DNA of 64,000 bases from Crossaster papposus (taxonomy: Eukaryota > Echinodermata > Asteroidea > Velatida > Solasteridae): the NCBI GenBank assembly GCA_037893245.1, contig JBAIAA010000816.1:1-64000 (forward strand), written 5' to 3'. The position numbers and the translations under genes were made by a program. Below the pieces are notes generated by a model. It did no database searches, was not told where the DNA came from, and saw only the letters and a list, made by a program, of their open reading frames with translations. Shown here one piece after another: positions 54,062-64,000 of the stretch (position 1 is its first letter; each line of letters starts with the position of its first letter).

Positions 54062-55986
54062 AAAGGCTTCATTATTTGTTTCAGTAGTACAGTATGACAT
54101 GTTTTGCTTTTGTGATAATTAATGTTAATAACATGCCCCATAGAAAATGACAAACCATCAAATTTTAAGTAAATATTAGCAATATAAATCTGGTTCAACA
54201 CAGAAAGATCACGTGCTGTTAGTTTTGTCACGTGTAGGTGTTTACTTCCTTACACCTTTACTCCATTCATGTAAACAAGAGTTGATTAAAAATATATATA
54301 TGTTCTATCACTTATAACTGAAGGACACTCAATGCTGTATAAGGAATTTCAGTAATGATTTCTTGTGATATCTAATTTTCTTTCCCTTGATTCTTCCGTC
54401 TTGAAATAATAAATGTACATTATGTACGATAAACAGATAACTGCATAATATTAACTAGAAAGATTGTCGACACCAAAGTGGTCACATCGTTAAAATGTAT
54501 TTTCAAAGAATGCAAAGTTTCAACAATACTCATTATGTCATCCTTAAATTTGAGTTTGATAAGCCATTTATGTGTTTATCCTTGGATGAAGGACTTGAGG
54601 AAAACATTCTGTCACTGTTGCAGTTACATAATATTTTGTGCTAGTGAAAAAATGTACCTGTGTTTCTGAAAAAGTATGAATAGAAATATAGAAACGTAGT
54701 GCATTTAAGGTGTTGTTAAACATTTAAATATCAGTCTTTGTTATATACCATGATTATAATCAGATTCATTCACTGATTGGTTTTGCTCAGTGTGTCATGT
54801 CAGTTGAAATTCATGAAACTGCACCCCGTATACGTTCATTCATTCGTTTGTATAATCATCAACCCTGTGTTATAGCATATAATGCGATTAATGACCAACA
54901 GTTGAATAAGTTGGCTTGGTCTGAGCCCCCCTTTCAGACTGATACATGTTTATAACTATCAAAAAGCCATATTGTATGCGGTAATATACTGTATTGAATT
55001 TATAAACATAATAGGAATAGAAATCATCCTACGGACAGTGAAAGAAGATCACTGTCATTTTAGATATCATTTTACTTCACAATAACAAAGATGTACAGAG
55101 TACTTCCCTTCATGATATCATAAAGGGAAAAGAAAGTACATTGCATTTCAAATAGTGTGCATATGTTATGTGTATTCTCAGGAGAACTGGAATTTGATTT
55201 GATTTAGTTTAATGTTAACAGGCTAGCCCTAACAGTCATTAAAATACTGCTTGTCGAGCTTTTGTTCTTATAAACAGAAACTGTGATTGAATGTGCATTA
55301 AATATACAGAATGTAGTAACCGTAATGCGGGGGAGGGGGTTAATTACGAGTTGACTGATACTATTTTGTTTGCAGGAAACATCAGATAACATATCAATGA
55401 ATAATTTTACACGAAATTAGGGGGTTAGCAAACTTATTTCATGATTATAGCAGACAAAATACAACTTCCAGGTGATTTTGACAGATTTTGAGATGAAAAT
55501 GTGCATATTTAATTATATGCAAATTTATGATGTCATTAATAATAGAAGACAATAAAACATATTAAAATAATTTTGTCTACCCATTGTTGTATGATTTATG
55601 AAGATTGTGTATTGATTTGGTGGAGATTAGAGTTATATCTGCTGAGAAACAGGGTAAAATGTAAGCACATAATTCACGAACCCTAAGAAAGTGTTCAAAA
55701 CACGAAAAACTGAAATTTTTACATATCTTCAAATAAGGAGCAAAAAAACAGTGTCTAAATGAGTTTTTTTCTTGGGAACATCTTTTTTCTGATATTATGG
55801 ATCCCAATGAACAAGATGACACCCAAGAAGTAGGATCATAGGGGGGGTGCACGGTAGCCCCCTCTGGCCCACGGACTATAACAAAAACCAATATCATTCT
55901 GATTCACCTCAGACTCAAGTACTAAAATACAAACTGTATCAAAATGACATAATTTGTCCTTATATTCACTAGATTTACATGTTCCG

Positions 55987-56217
55987 CTGTGGTAACATGA
56001 TCAGTTTATTGCAAAGCGTGCACATCGACTTCCCTGGTATATCTACCTTTTTGGCGAACTCGCCGAGATTGCACTTTACTTTATTGGCAATACCACTTTT
56101 ACCAGGCAGTTTAATATCCACATCGGCCTCTAACCAAGACCACTTCCGTTTTTCTTTGACACCTTTATCCGACTCCCGTATGAAGTATTCTTCATTTCTA
56201 TCCAAAAATCTCGGCAT
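55987..56217 (-). CDS. Possible exon: N-terminal zinc-finger-like segment of a repeat-family protein
   Basis: A frame starting MPRFLDRNEEYFIRESDK, rich in Lys and Trp, ends in C-T-L-C-N-K-L-I, half of a CxxC...HxxxH finger, where a GTTACC donor would end the exon. The segment looks like the N-terminal exon of a transposon-derived or BED-finger-like protein family. It lies just right of the palindrome on the same strand as the left-arm gene, so it might be its original first exon, but no splice link can be shown. Confidence 0.4.
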
Positions 56218-57190
56218 TTTGAAGTCGGATGCCTCCGATATTTCACGATAATTTTACTATAACTGTTTTTCTTTCACGTACACAAATAAGCGTTAACACG
56301 ATGGCTGCTCAATCAGCAACAGCATTTCCAAACGCTGTATATTTGTAGGGGATCGTCACAATATCGCATGAGGTTTACTTTGCCGATACATGTATCACTG
56401 CAGTATCATACACATGGAGCGATCGCACCCAGAGAGGGTTTTTCTTAATTGCTCAATTGCGACACCCCCTAGTCTTTTTTCTAGTCGTTTTGAATGCTCC
56501 GCACTGTGTAGTTCGGATGGTGAATTGCATGAAGCCGGAACGTAGACGAAAAAAACGTTTAGAAAACGTCCACAGGACAGCTTTTTATTGCTATTGTACA
56601 TGTCATGCAGCGCTGCTGAGTGCTAAATCATCATTATGTACATGTACGTTAACCGCAGGCTGTGTGCTGATCGTTGCGTGAAATCGCGTGCGCATTTAAA
56701 AGTGCCGATCTCGGGGCATTGCAGCAATGATATTTCCACAATTTCTCTTTAAAAAAAAATCACCCTAAACCAACTCTACCCCCCCCCCCAATTTTAAACC
56801 GGATTCACATTGAACTCGGAGAGGACATATTTTGGCCTCCAAAAAGCGGGAAACCGCGGAACGGCGGGGAATTCTCATGCCTGATATTGGTTACTAAAAA
56901 GAGACAAGGCGGTTCTCGAACCATAATTTTCGCGATATCTCTATTTTACAACTTGACCTCAATGACCTTTTTCACTCAGCACGTGACCCCCACATGGCTG
57001 TTTCCATATTGCATCTATGACCCAAGTTTGATTGCAATTGGACTTCAAGTTTTCAAATGAGACAAGTTATACAATCATATATTAGGGCCGTTTGTTTTAG
57101 CCTTAACAATCCAGATAACGATCAGTATGATCCTGTGTAAGCGTGAATGTCAGACTCTATAAAATGTGGATATTAGATAAAATGTGCATG

Positions 57191-57466
57191 TTTAACCAAT
57201 TCGCGCCGGATTATTTCAAGTTACCGAGACCACTGGCAGGATTACAAGAACAAGAACAAAAAGAACAACTGCCCAACGCCGGTTGAAAACGAACGCCATT
57301 TTCCTTGCTCTTTTCTCAGCATCCATGATTGTAGAACTTCAGACAGGTCGATTAAACTATACTATAAAAAAAACTATACTATTTACTATAAAATACAACC
57401 AACTCCCCCAAATCCACCCATTCCTGATAATTCAAGCAGTTACCAATGGTGTATTATACCTTTAAG
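57191..57466. repeat. Mosaic of two TTAA MITE ends
   Basis: TTTAACCAATTCGCGCCGG at 57,191-57,209 matches the end of the MITE at 36,294, while 57,394-57,466 matches the end of the MITE at 24,680, finishing ATACCTTTAA. The two half-elements appear joined inside the intron. Confidence 0.55.
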
Positions 57467-57618
57467 TGTGGATAATGGGGAGAGTGACCGGTCACATAGT
57501 ACGAAAAATAGGAGAAAAATAGGAGCCAGATAGAAAAAGTAGAAAAAGTAGGAATACTAAAAATATTTCAACTGGATTAACAGGGGTGACATTAGACAGA
57601 CATGTTAGTCACGGTTAC

Positions 57619-57775
57619 ATTGTACAAGTTGGTCTGGTTACTGTATGTACCGGCTGGGAAGGTACTCCAATCTAGACCGGTGCCATTGGTGCAGAAGTAA
57701 CCAGCAGGGCAGTCAGTGATGCCTGGCTGTAGGTCTGGGTTCCCGACTGTTTCATTCTCTGGCAGGCAGTAGAAA
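57619..57775 (-). CDS. Host GCC2/GCC3 gene, exon f
   Basis: A 157-base exon between ACAACAG and GTAACC. It encodes C-P-A-G-Y-F-C-T-N and a P-A-G-T-Y-S-N-Q-T-N-L-Y-N segment. Its first base completes the codon left by exon e, and it ends in phase 0, which suits the start of exon g. The donor was chosen for these reasons and because the open frame beyond runs into a stop. Confidence 0.8.
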
Positions 57776-58550
57776 CTGTTGTACGACAATATCAGAAAAA
57801 TGAAAGAAAAACAATTTAAATGATGATTTGGATAGAAACCAAAATTGAAAAAATAATGGAACAGTTCTTTATCATACTTCTAAAAGGTCCTTCTTGAAAA
57901 ATTAAAACAAAAAAAAAGTTAAATAAGAATCTAATAAGCAGAAATTGTTTTAGATTAAATGTCCACAAAACACGCAAAAGATTGTAAAACAGGACAAGTA
58001 AGGTTTGGTTGAGCATAGCAACAGCTCTGTTCTAATCATTTTTTTTTTTTGAAGATTTCCACACATACGAAACTATTGCATAAACAACAAAATATCCAAA
58101 TTTCGAGACTGTGAAATAGTTACGAGGACCTAATTTGATTACCGCGTTAATTAGACCAATAACGGACTTTAATCCAAACACTTAAACTGCGCAAACACTA
58201 TGCAAAATAGTGTAATTTAAGAGATTCCCGATTATCGCACCTAAAAAATGGAAATATGTAGAGGAGGACTTTAGGTTTTCCAAATTGCGCAAAATCTTAA
58301 AATTGACCACCCCTCCATATTTTGACTTTGGATGGCTATATCTGCGAATCACTTATATAATACAAACATTTCACTTTCCATGAGAATGACAGCACACCAG
58401 GTGCCGCGATTTCACAGGATGTTTGAGACTGTTATTTACTTATAGTCAAGCAGGGGATTTCACAGTAATTTGGTTGTTTTATCGTTAATCAGCCAAATTG
58501 GCCACAACCTGAAAGCAATAATTGACAAAACAACAGATGATGACGCTCAC

Positions 58551-58686
58551 CCTCTGGGGCATATCTTGCATTCATACTGCGTGGTTCGGTCCGTGTAGTA
58601 ACCGGCCAGGCAGGCCTTGGGATCCGGGGAGCCCGCTGGGCAGTGCAGTCCTATGGGACACTCGACGGGGTTGGGCCTGTCAGAAC
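58551..58686 (-). CDS. Host GCC2/GCC3 gene, exon e
   Basis: A 136-base exon between ACAATAG and GTGAGC. It encodes C-P-I-G-L-H-C-P-A-G and C-L-A-G-Y-Y-T-D units and ends in phase 2, matching exon f. The adjacent introns show no gene. Confidence 0.85.
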
Positions 58687-59382
58687 CTATTGTATCAATT
58701 GTAGAAATTTGTGGCATTACAGTTTAGTATTGAAGTGAAGATAATTGCAATGGATCACAACCAACAAATAACTTTACAAAAAGAAGTATCTGTATTCAGT
58801 GACGAGGAATCTGGTCCTGCACATGGTTTTCATTACTTCACATACTGCTTTTTTATGCATATTTGTGACCGGTTCTACAAAAAGGTGTATTAAGTCGCGC
58901 TGTGCACTATCATGTAATGGCCCGCTCAATGTTGAGAGGGTAAACATTTCATACAAAAGTGATTTGTTGTCATGAATGACATCTTCAATACCTACAGTTT
59001 CAGGTTTCATTCAAAGAAATGTTGATTTTGATGATTAAAGTGGGAACAAATACCATTTTGTGTACATCGTTCTGTTGTAGTACAACAGAGCCGGCTATTT
59101 CAAAGCCCGTTTTCTAAGTTGTGTAATTTGAACTCCAAGGAAGTAATAAATATGTAAACACGTCATATTTTTTAAATAAAAGCGGCTATAGAGCTCTATT
59201 ATATACCAAATGAAAGCTTACATTGTGGGTTTTTCAACCATGTATATAACCCACTTTTTTTGTAGAGCTGGTCACATTTGTCCAAATCAATTTGTACAAG
59301 ATAAGTTTGTAGCTTATGGTAGAATAATATGAACTATACATTTTTCACGGAATTTGTGTGCAGTTCAACTTTACATTAAGTG

Positions 59383-60470
59383 ATTACACAGAAGGTTTGA
59401 AAAGGGCCACAATATCAACAGGGAATACTATGCAGATCTCCTGAATATCATAAAGATTTGAAGTGGGAAACTGACAAGAGGGGTGCTCTTCTGCCAGGAC
59501 AATGCTCCAGCCCACATGACCACAGTGGCCATGGCTGCCAACCAGAAATGTGGATTTTAGAGATGCCAACTTTTGAATTCTGTTGTCAGGGAGGATTTGT
59601 AAAGTACATTTTTAGGTCGTTTTATTTGCTTTTTACAATAGTCTCCGTCATGTTGAACGTTGAACAGAGTTGCTTGGTTGCTTTTTCATTTAGGCTCATT
59701 GGTAGTATTGCGCATGCGTACGTATGATAATTACGACAGCAACTGATCACATGAGAGAGATTAACCAAAAGGGAAAAGAAGTCCGATTTTCACGTAAAGT
59801 CAAGTCGCGAAACTGTGTTTCCGCCGGTCTTGTGACTTGCGTGTACCACATGTAATGTACACATGTACATGTACATTCATTGTAATCACTGTGCACCATG
59901 CATACGTTAATGGCTTACTACAGAAGTATATGCAGGCGCGTTGCAGCTAGCCGTGTACCGAGTGCTCCATCAGGCCGCACCGGCATGCTTGGTATGGTAA
60001 CTGTGCATGCTGTAATGCATTGAACGGCAGCGCGTGCGCAGAAAGCAAACAAAATGCTGATACAAAAAAAAAAGGCGCATTAATATTGCAAATCCGGGAG
60101 GATATCTTATGTGCCCGTAAGGTCGGGAGTTTAGATGATTTTCCGGGAGCCTTCTGGTGAAATCGGGAGGGTTGGCATTTCTGTGATTTGAACTGGTCCA
60201 ACACCCGCCCTATTCTCCTGATTTGGCACCCCTCTGACTACTACCTCTTCCCGAAGTAGAAAGAGCTTGGTGGTCACCACTTTGCCTCAGATGATGACGT
60301 AATTAATTCTGTGGATCTCCTTCTGAGGGCCTAAGACAATGCCTTCTACACTGAAGGTAATTACATGCTCCATGACTGATGGACTACGTGTGTTAATGTA
60401 AGAGGGGACTCTGTTGAAAAATAAATGTGTTTCATTTTCAAAAACTGACTCCTTCTGGCAACGAACTTAT
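59383..60470 (+). pseudogene. mariner transposase relic
   Basis: Fragments in varying frames show L-F-C-Q-D-N-A-P-A-H near 59,485-59,520 and H-P-P-Y-S-P-D-L-A-P near 60,200-60,225, the signature blocks around the catalytic aspartates of Tc1/mariner transposases. Stops and indels are frequent, and a 625-base element splits the two blocks. Inactive. Confidence 0.8.
59558..60182. mobile_element. hAT-like MITE inside the mariner relic
   Basis: The ends TAGAGATGCCAAC and AGAAATGCCAAC are inverted and flanked by GTGGATTT and GTGATTT, an imperfect 8-base duplication as expected for hAT elements. The interior contains ACATGTACATGTACAT at about 59,866. Confidence 0.65.
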
Positions 60471-60760
60471 CAACAATCCTCGTAGAATCTACTTTAGGTA
60501 CAGAACTACAAGAGAAATTAAAAGAAGAAAAGATACTTAGGAAAACTAAAGGTTGAAATTAACATTCTTCTTAAAGTGCGGCAGATCATAGGTTGTGGGA
60601 AACAAGCACCAGGTAAGGAATTCCGAAGGGATGCAGCAAGACATCTTGTTCTAAGACAACTGATGATCCATTCAAACCAACCGTAAACAGGAAGTACTCA
60701 GATTTGAGTCACGAGGTGTCTGGTCACACACACAATTCTTTTTGTTTTAATCCTGCTTAC

Positions 60761-61048
60761 CTTCAGGGCAGTAGTAGCCTTCCATGCACAGTCCTTCCTG
60801 CAAAGTCAGCCCGACCTGTCGGCAGTACCATCCGGCCGTGCAGTTCCGGCACTCCCAAACGTTGCTCAGTCCGGTGTCGTTGGAGTAGGTTCCACTGGGG
60901 CACCTCTCAGGCACCGACGTGCCGTTGCCGCAGTACCGGCCGGCTGGGCAGACGTGTTGCTGACGGTAGTCCGAGCCATGCCCGCAGTAAAAGCCCGAGA
61001 GGCAGTAGCCGGCAGGGGCAAGGAGGGCATCTTCATCACAGTAGTGGC
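60761..61048 (-). CDS. Host GCC2/GCC3 gene, exon d
   Basis: A 288-base exon between GAACAG and GTAAGC with phase-1 borders on both sides, fully open. Several cysteine-rich units: C-L-S-G-F-Y-C-G, C-P-A-G-R-Y-C-G-N, C-P-S-G-T-Y-S-N and C-M-E-G-Y-Y-C-P-E-G. These C-x-x-G-x-Y/F-C repeats are typical of GCC2/GCC3 (ephrin-receptor-like) extracellular domains. Confidence 0.9.
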
Positions 61049-61618
61049 CTGTTCAGTGGATATCAAAGGAAATAATTATAAAGGAAATAATTATAAAGTG
61101 GTGCTGATAAGGCCAATAATTTATGTTTAGGTTTTCATTACCATCCGCGTCTTTTTTTTAATAAAAAAGTGTATTTTTAATACAAATTTCGCCCCCCCCG
61201 ATGAAATTCCCACCTGACTCTGTTTTCTAATTCGATAACGCTAGTTTGCATGCAATCGTCAACTAGTTCCCACTGCTAGATAGACAACAAGAAATATATT
61301 GAATGAAGTGGGAGCTAGCGTGCACATGTTACATGCTCGAATGTTCAACGTAAAAAGTAACAACGTAAAAAGGTTTCGGGCAATTAGCGTGTGTTGAAAA
61401 CTATCAAAATATTAAGGATTCCTTTGATACTAATTCACAAAAATTGCTCTCCCATTTCTATAAGATATCTTATGTCTGTAATTTCAGTTTTTGTAAATAA
61501 ATCTAAAGGTTTTTGTCGCACTCCAGCAAATTAGTTTCTCTATCTCTAGGATTGCAGATACAATGGCTATAATGGCTTCATACTATGGCAATTTTTGTAT
61601 TTTCAAAAAAAAACTTAC

Positions 61619-61944
61619 CTGCCAGACACGGTTCACACTCCGTCATGTTTATCAGCACTTCCTCATTACTAATCGTCCCCCGGGGACACGCCACGGGTTC
61701 CGTCGTGCCCCAGGGCAGTAGTAACCGGCCGTGCACATCCCGGCATCTGAACCTTGGTCAGGCGCGGCCCTCTCGGCCCTAATCCGACAGAAGTAGCCCG
61801 CCGAACAGCAGATGTTGGGGTAAGTCAGTCCAGGCTGGCCGCAGTGGCACTGCTCCCAGCTAGCCAGGCCCGTGGCGTTGTTGAAAGTACCAATAGGGCA
61901 GGGGTACTCAGTGGCGGCGTGGGTTCCGTTGGGGCAGTAGTGAC
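61619..61944 (-). CDS. Host GCC2/GCC3 gene, exon c (apparent one-base deletion)
   Basis: A 326-base exon between AAACCAG and GTAAGT. The reading frame gives H-Y-C-P-N-G-T, C-P-I-G-T-F-N-N, C-C-S-A-G-Y-F-C-R and C-T-A-G-Y-Y-C-P-G, then breaks at about 61,705-61,715; the remaining bases (E-C-E-P-C-L-A end) read in the next frame. Other phase-1/phase-1 exons are multiples of three, so one base is missing here. Confidence 0.85.
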
Positions 61945-62000
61945 CTGGTTTAATAATTACATGGATTAATAAAAACAGCAGTAATATAATATGACCAAAG

Positions 62001-62500
62001 TATTAATTCACATGTTCAGTCCACAAGAATGGTTCTCTTACCACGAGTCTCGCCTACTTTCACGATTACCCTATTTTAAAACTTGACCTCAAATGACATT
62101 TTACCAAAGTATATTACCATCACATGCAAGTTTCTATATTGCATCTATGATTTGATTGCAAACGAGGCCAATTTTACAATTACATTTACAACCCTTTTTT
62201 ACAACTTGACCTCAAATGACCATTTGCTTCAGTAAAAATGAGACAAGTTTTGCAATTCAAGCCGATTTTAGAACTTGAACTTTGACCTCAGTACTTGACC
62301 TTTACCACAACCATGATATTGCATCCATGACCCAAATTTGATTGGAATTATATTTCAATATATACGACCAATTTTTTCAAAACTTTAACCAAATTGATGT
62401 ATACATACGAACGAACATCGTACATAAATAGTGAGTGCATAGTCTCTAAACTTCGCTCAGGCGAGCTAAAATCAGACAGATCTGGGCAGAAAGGGCTAAA
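62001..62500. repeat. Intronic diverged repeats (ACTTGACCTCAAATGAC units)
   Basis: The phrase AACTTGACCTCAAATGAC occurs at about 62,082 and 62,203, with related text (TTGCATCTATGA, TTTGATTGCAA) repeated and again at 56,950-57,050. This is a diverged interspersed repeat family in host introns; no gene. Confidence 0.5.
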
Positions 62501-62717
62501 TTGGCCTCGGGGTGTATTGTGAGCTTTTTAGATTTTGATTATTTATATTCCTTAAAATGTCCATCTTGCTACAATTTCACATCAAAATTTCGTGTATTTG
62601 CGGTGATTTGTTTTTTAAATCAAAATCGGGAAGGTATTAATACGGTACTAGGAAAACATCTGGATCAAGAAAAACAACTACATGTATGTCTATAACAGGT
62701 TCAGTTTTTCTACATAC

Positions 62718-62939
62718 CTTCAGGGCATATGTAGGCCGTGTAGTTTACTATAGGCCTGTCAGTGTCATCACAGTAGAACCCTTCAGGGCAAGTCTTGCAG
62801 GTCCACTCTTCCGGCTCATCCTGGTACGTTCCTGCCGGGCAGGGCACTTTGTCATCCACACCTTCCATGCAGTAGTAGCCTGGAGGGCAAGGGTAGCCTA
62901 AGGGCTCACGCACAATCTGACCGCCGGGGCAGTAGAAAC
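62718..62939 (-). CDS. Host GCC2/GCC3 gene, exon b
   Basis: A 222-base exon between CCCAATAG and GTATGT with phase-1 borders, open throughout. Units: F-Y-C-P-G-G, C-P-P-G-Y-Y-C-M-E, C-P-A-G-T-Y-Q and C-P-E-G-F-Y-C-D. Probably an extracellular, disulphide-rich region. Confidence 0.9.
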
Positions 62940-63543
62940 CTATTGGGTTTAAAACAGAAACTATTACACTAGGAAAGGACATGGTGTGATTTTGCATTCA
63001 AAACGGACACGGCCATTAGCAGGATTTATCAAATTCACATCCAAATGCTTTAAATTCACATCCTTGATCAAGTCGTAAAAATCTTAATTTACATCCAGTT
63101 GTGAAAACACTTTGCACCTTAAATCATGGCAAATATTTTTGGGAAGGTTTTCTTTTTATTTCTGGTACTTAAGTGCTATCAGTCTTCACTCGAGTTGAGT
63201 TGAGTCGACTTGAGTCTTCTGCCTGCAATAGCAAAAGCGAACGCGAATTTGTGATGTCACTTGCCGTTTTTACGTTGCAAAAGAAATAACAAATGATGAA
63301 CACATTTTAACTTCACAAAGCCCTCGCTGCCAACATTTGCCGAAGTCAAATACGTTCGGCATTCGCTTAATACACGATAAGTATGAACTGGCCTTAACTC
63401 GAGCCTGCAATGTTTATGTCCAGTGAGCTAGTTCGAGATTGTTGCAGTATTCAACAGATGCAGACGGGTGCTAACTTTATGAAGGGTTGCAAGGTGTAGA
63501 AGACCAGGAGAGTTAAATGATCGTTCCTCCATCATCGACCTAC

Positions 63544-63723
63544 CTCGTGAGCAGTTCCCTTCAGGATAAGCCAGTCCACTAGCCCCACAGTACTGTCCCC
63601 CGACGCACTCCAAGCAGTAAGTGATGTTCTTCGCCCTCCGGGAAGGCAGGTAGGTGCCTGGGGGGCAATCCTCCTCGGAGCTGCTGCCGGCGACGCAGTA
63701 ATGGCTGGAGCTGCACTCATTAC
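63544..63723 (-). CDS. Host GCC2/GCC3 gene, exon a (most 5' seen)
   Basis: A 180-base exon between CTGTGCAG and GTAGGT with phase-1 borders. Units: H-Y-C-V-A-G, C-P-P-G-T-Y-L-P and C-V-G-G-Q-Y-C-G. The gene must continue to the right of the window because this exon begins inside the repeat domain. Confidence 0.9.
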
Positions 63724-64000
63724 CTGCACAGAAAGACATATCAAGGGATAAGTTGTTGTTGCTTGAGAATCTCAAAGTTGCAATGAATATTCTAGAAACA
63801 GGTTCGTTTCAAACAAGAGCATGAGGAACTCAGTAACACTAGCCTTGAATACAAGGATGAGCATGTGCTGTTTCAGCCTCCGCGCATTGTACTGACAGGG
63901 CGATCGCTACCCACGGTCGGTTCCACACACCATGCGCACACATGATGCACACATTGCTTCTGTACCGTGCCATGTACATGTAGTACGTGTGTACATGAAC
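63724..64000. other. Intron at right edge, no gene seen
   Basis: Non-coding; contains CATGTACATGTAGTACGTG at about 63,970 near the window end. Confidence 0.5.

Larger units (their letters stand above)
50212..55878. repeat. 5.7 kb palindrome (inverted duplication) in a host intron
   Basis: A left arm (50,212 to about 52,760) is the near-identical reverse complement of a right arm (about 53,145-55,878), with a spacer of about 380 bases. The outer tips start TAGTCCGTGGGCCAGAGG. Each arm carries one copy of the same protein gene, pointing outwards from the centre, and the arms bear complementary internal deletions. It may be a fold-back transposon or an inverted duplication. Confidence 0.9.

Overview
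This window is a repeat-rich piece of an animal genome, most likely a marine invertebrate. The signs are a spliced, cysteine-rich (GCC2/GCC3-type) host gene on the minus strand, at least two complete or nearly complete virus-like DNA transposons of the Polinton/Maverick (adintovirus-like) class, one Ty3/Gypsy retrotransposon, many small inverted-repeat transposons and simple satellites, and frequent ACATGTAC palindromes. Amphioxus or a hemichordate would fit, but the sequence alone does not settle the species.

Left part (about 0.6-14.1 kb): Polinton copy 1. In order it carries three minus-strand genes (a membrane protein and two tandem capsid-like paralogues), then a plus-strand block (major-capsid-like protein, packaging ATPase, four small virion/membrane-type proteins, a large coiled-coil/membrane protein), a convergent minus-strand proline-rich protein, a plus-strand membrane protein and integrase, and finally a minus-strand protein-primed family B DNA polymerase. 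The ATPase and most small genes are open. The capsid gene has one nonsense codon, and the integrase, polymerase and coiled-coil genes carry frameshifts. Nearly every gene has an A/T-rich TATAAAA-like block touching its start codon, and the one convergent pair in the middle is separated by a perfect terminator-like palindrome.

Middle (14.1-21.7 kb): no genes recognised. It is a nest of inverted-repeat elements, including a MULE-type MITE carrying a complete RNA polymerase III-like unit, and a 1.2 kb 16-bp satellite.

Polinton copy 2 (about 21.7-36.3 kb) has the same gene order and orientation. It is decayed, interrupted by at least three inserted elements, deleted in places, and truncated inside the polymerase at a TTAA-flanked MITE.

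Right part (36.6-64 kb): nine exons of the host gene on the minus strand with matching splice phases. Its introns hold the 11.3 kb Ty3/Gypsy element (36,957-48,252), two 11-bp satellites, a 5.7 kb palindrome with a PIN/FEN-like repeat gene in each arm, and a mariner relic split by a hAT-like MITE. Two host exons contain apparent single-base frame breaks, so assembly indel error has to be considered for every frameshift in the window.
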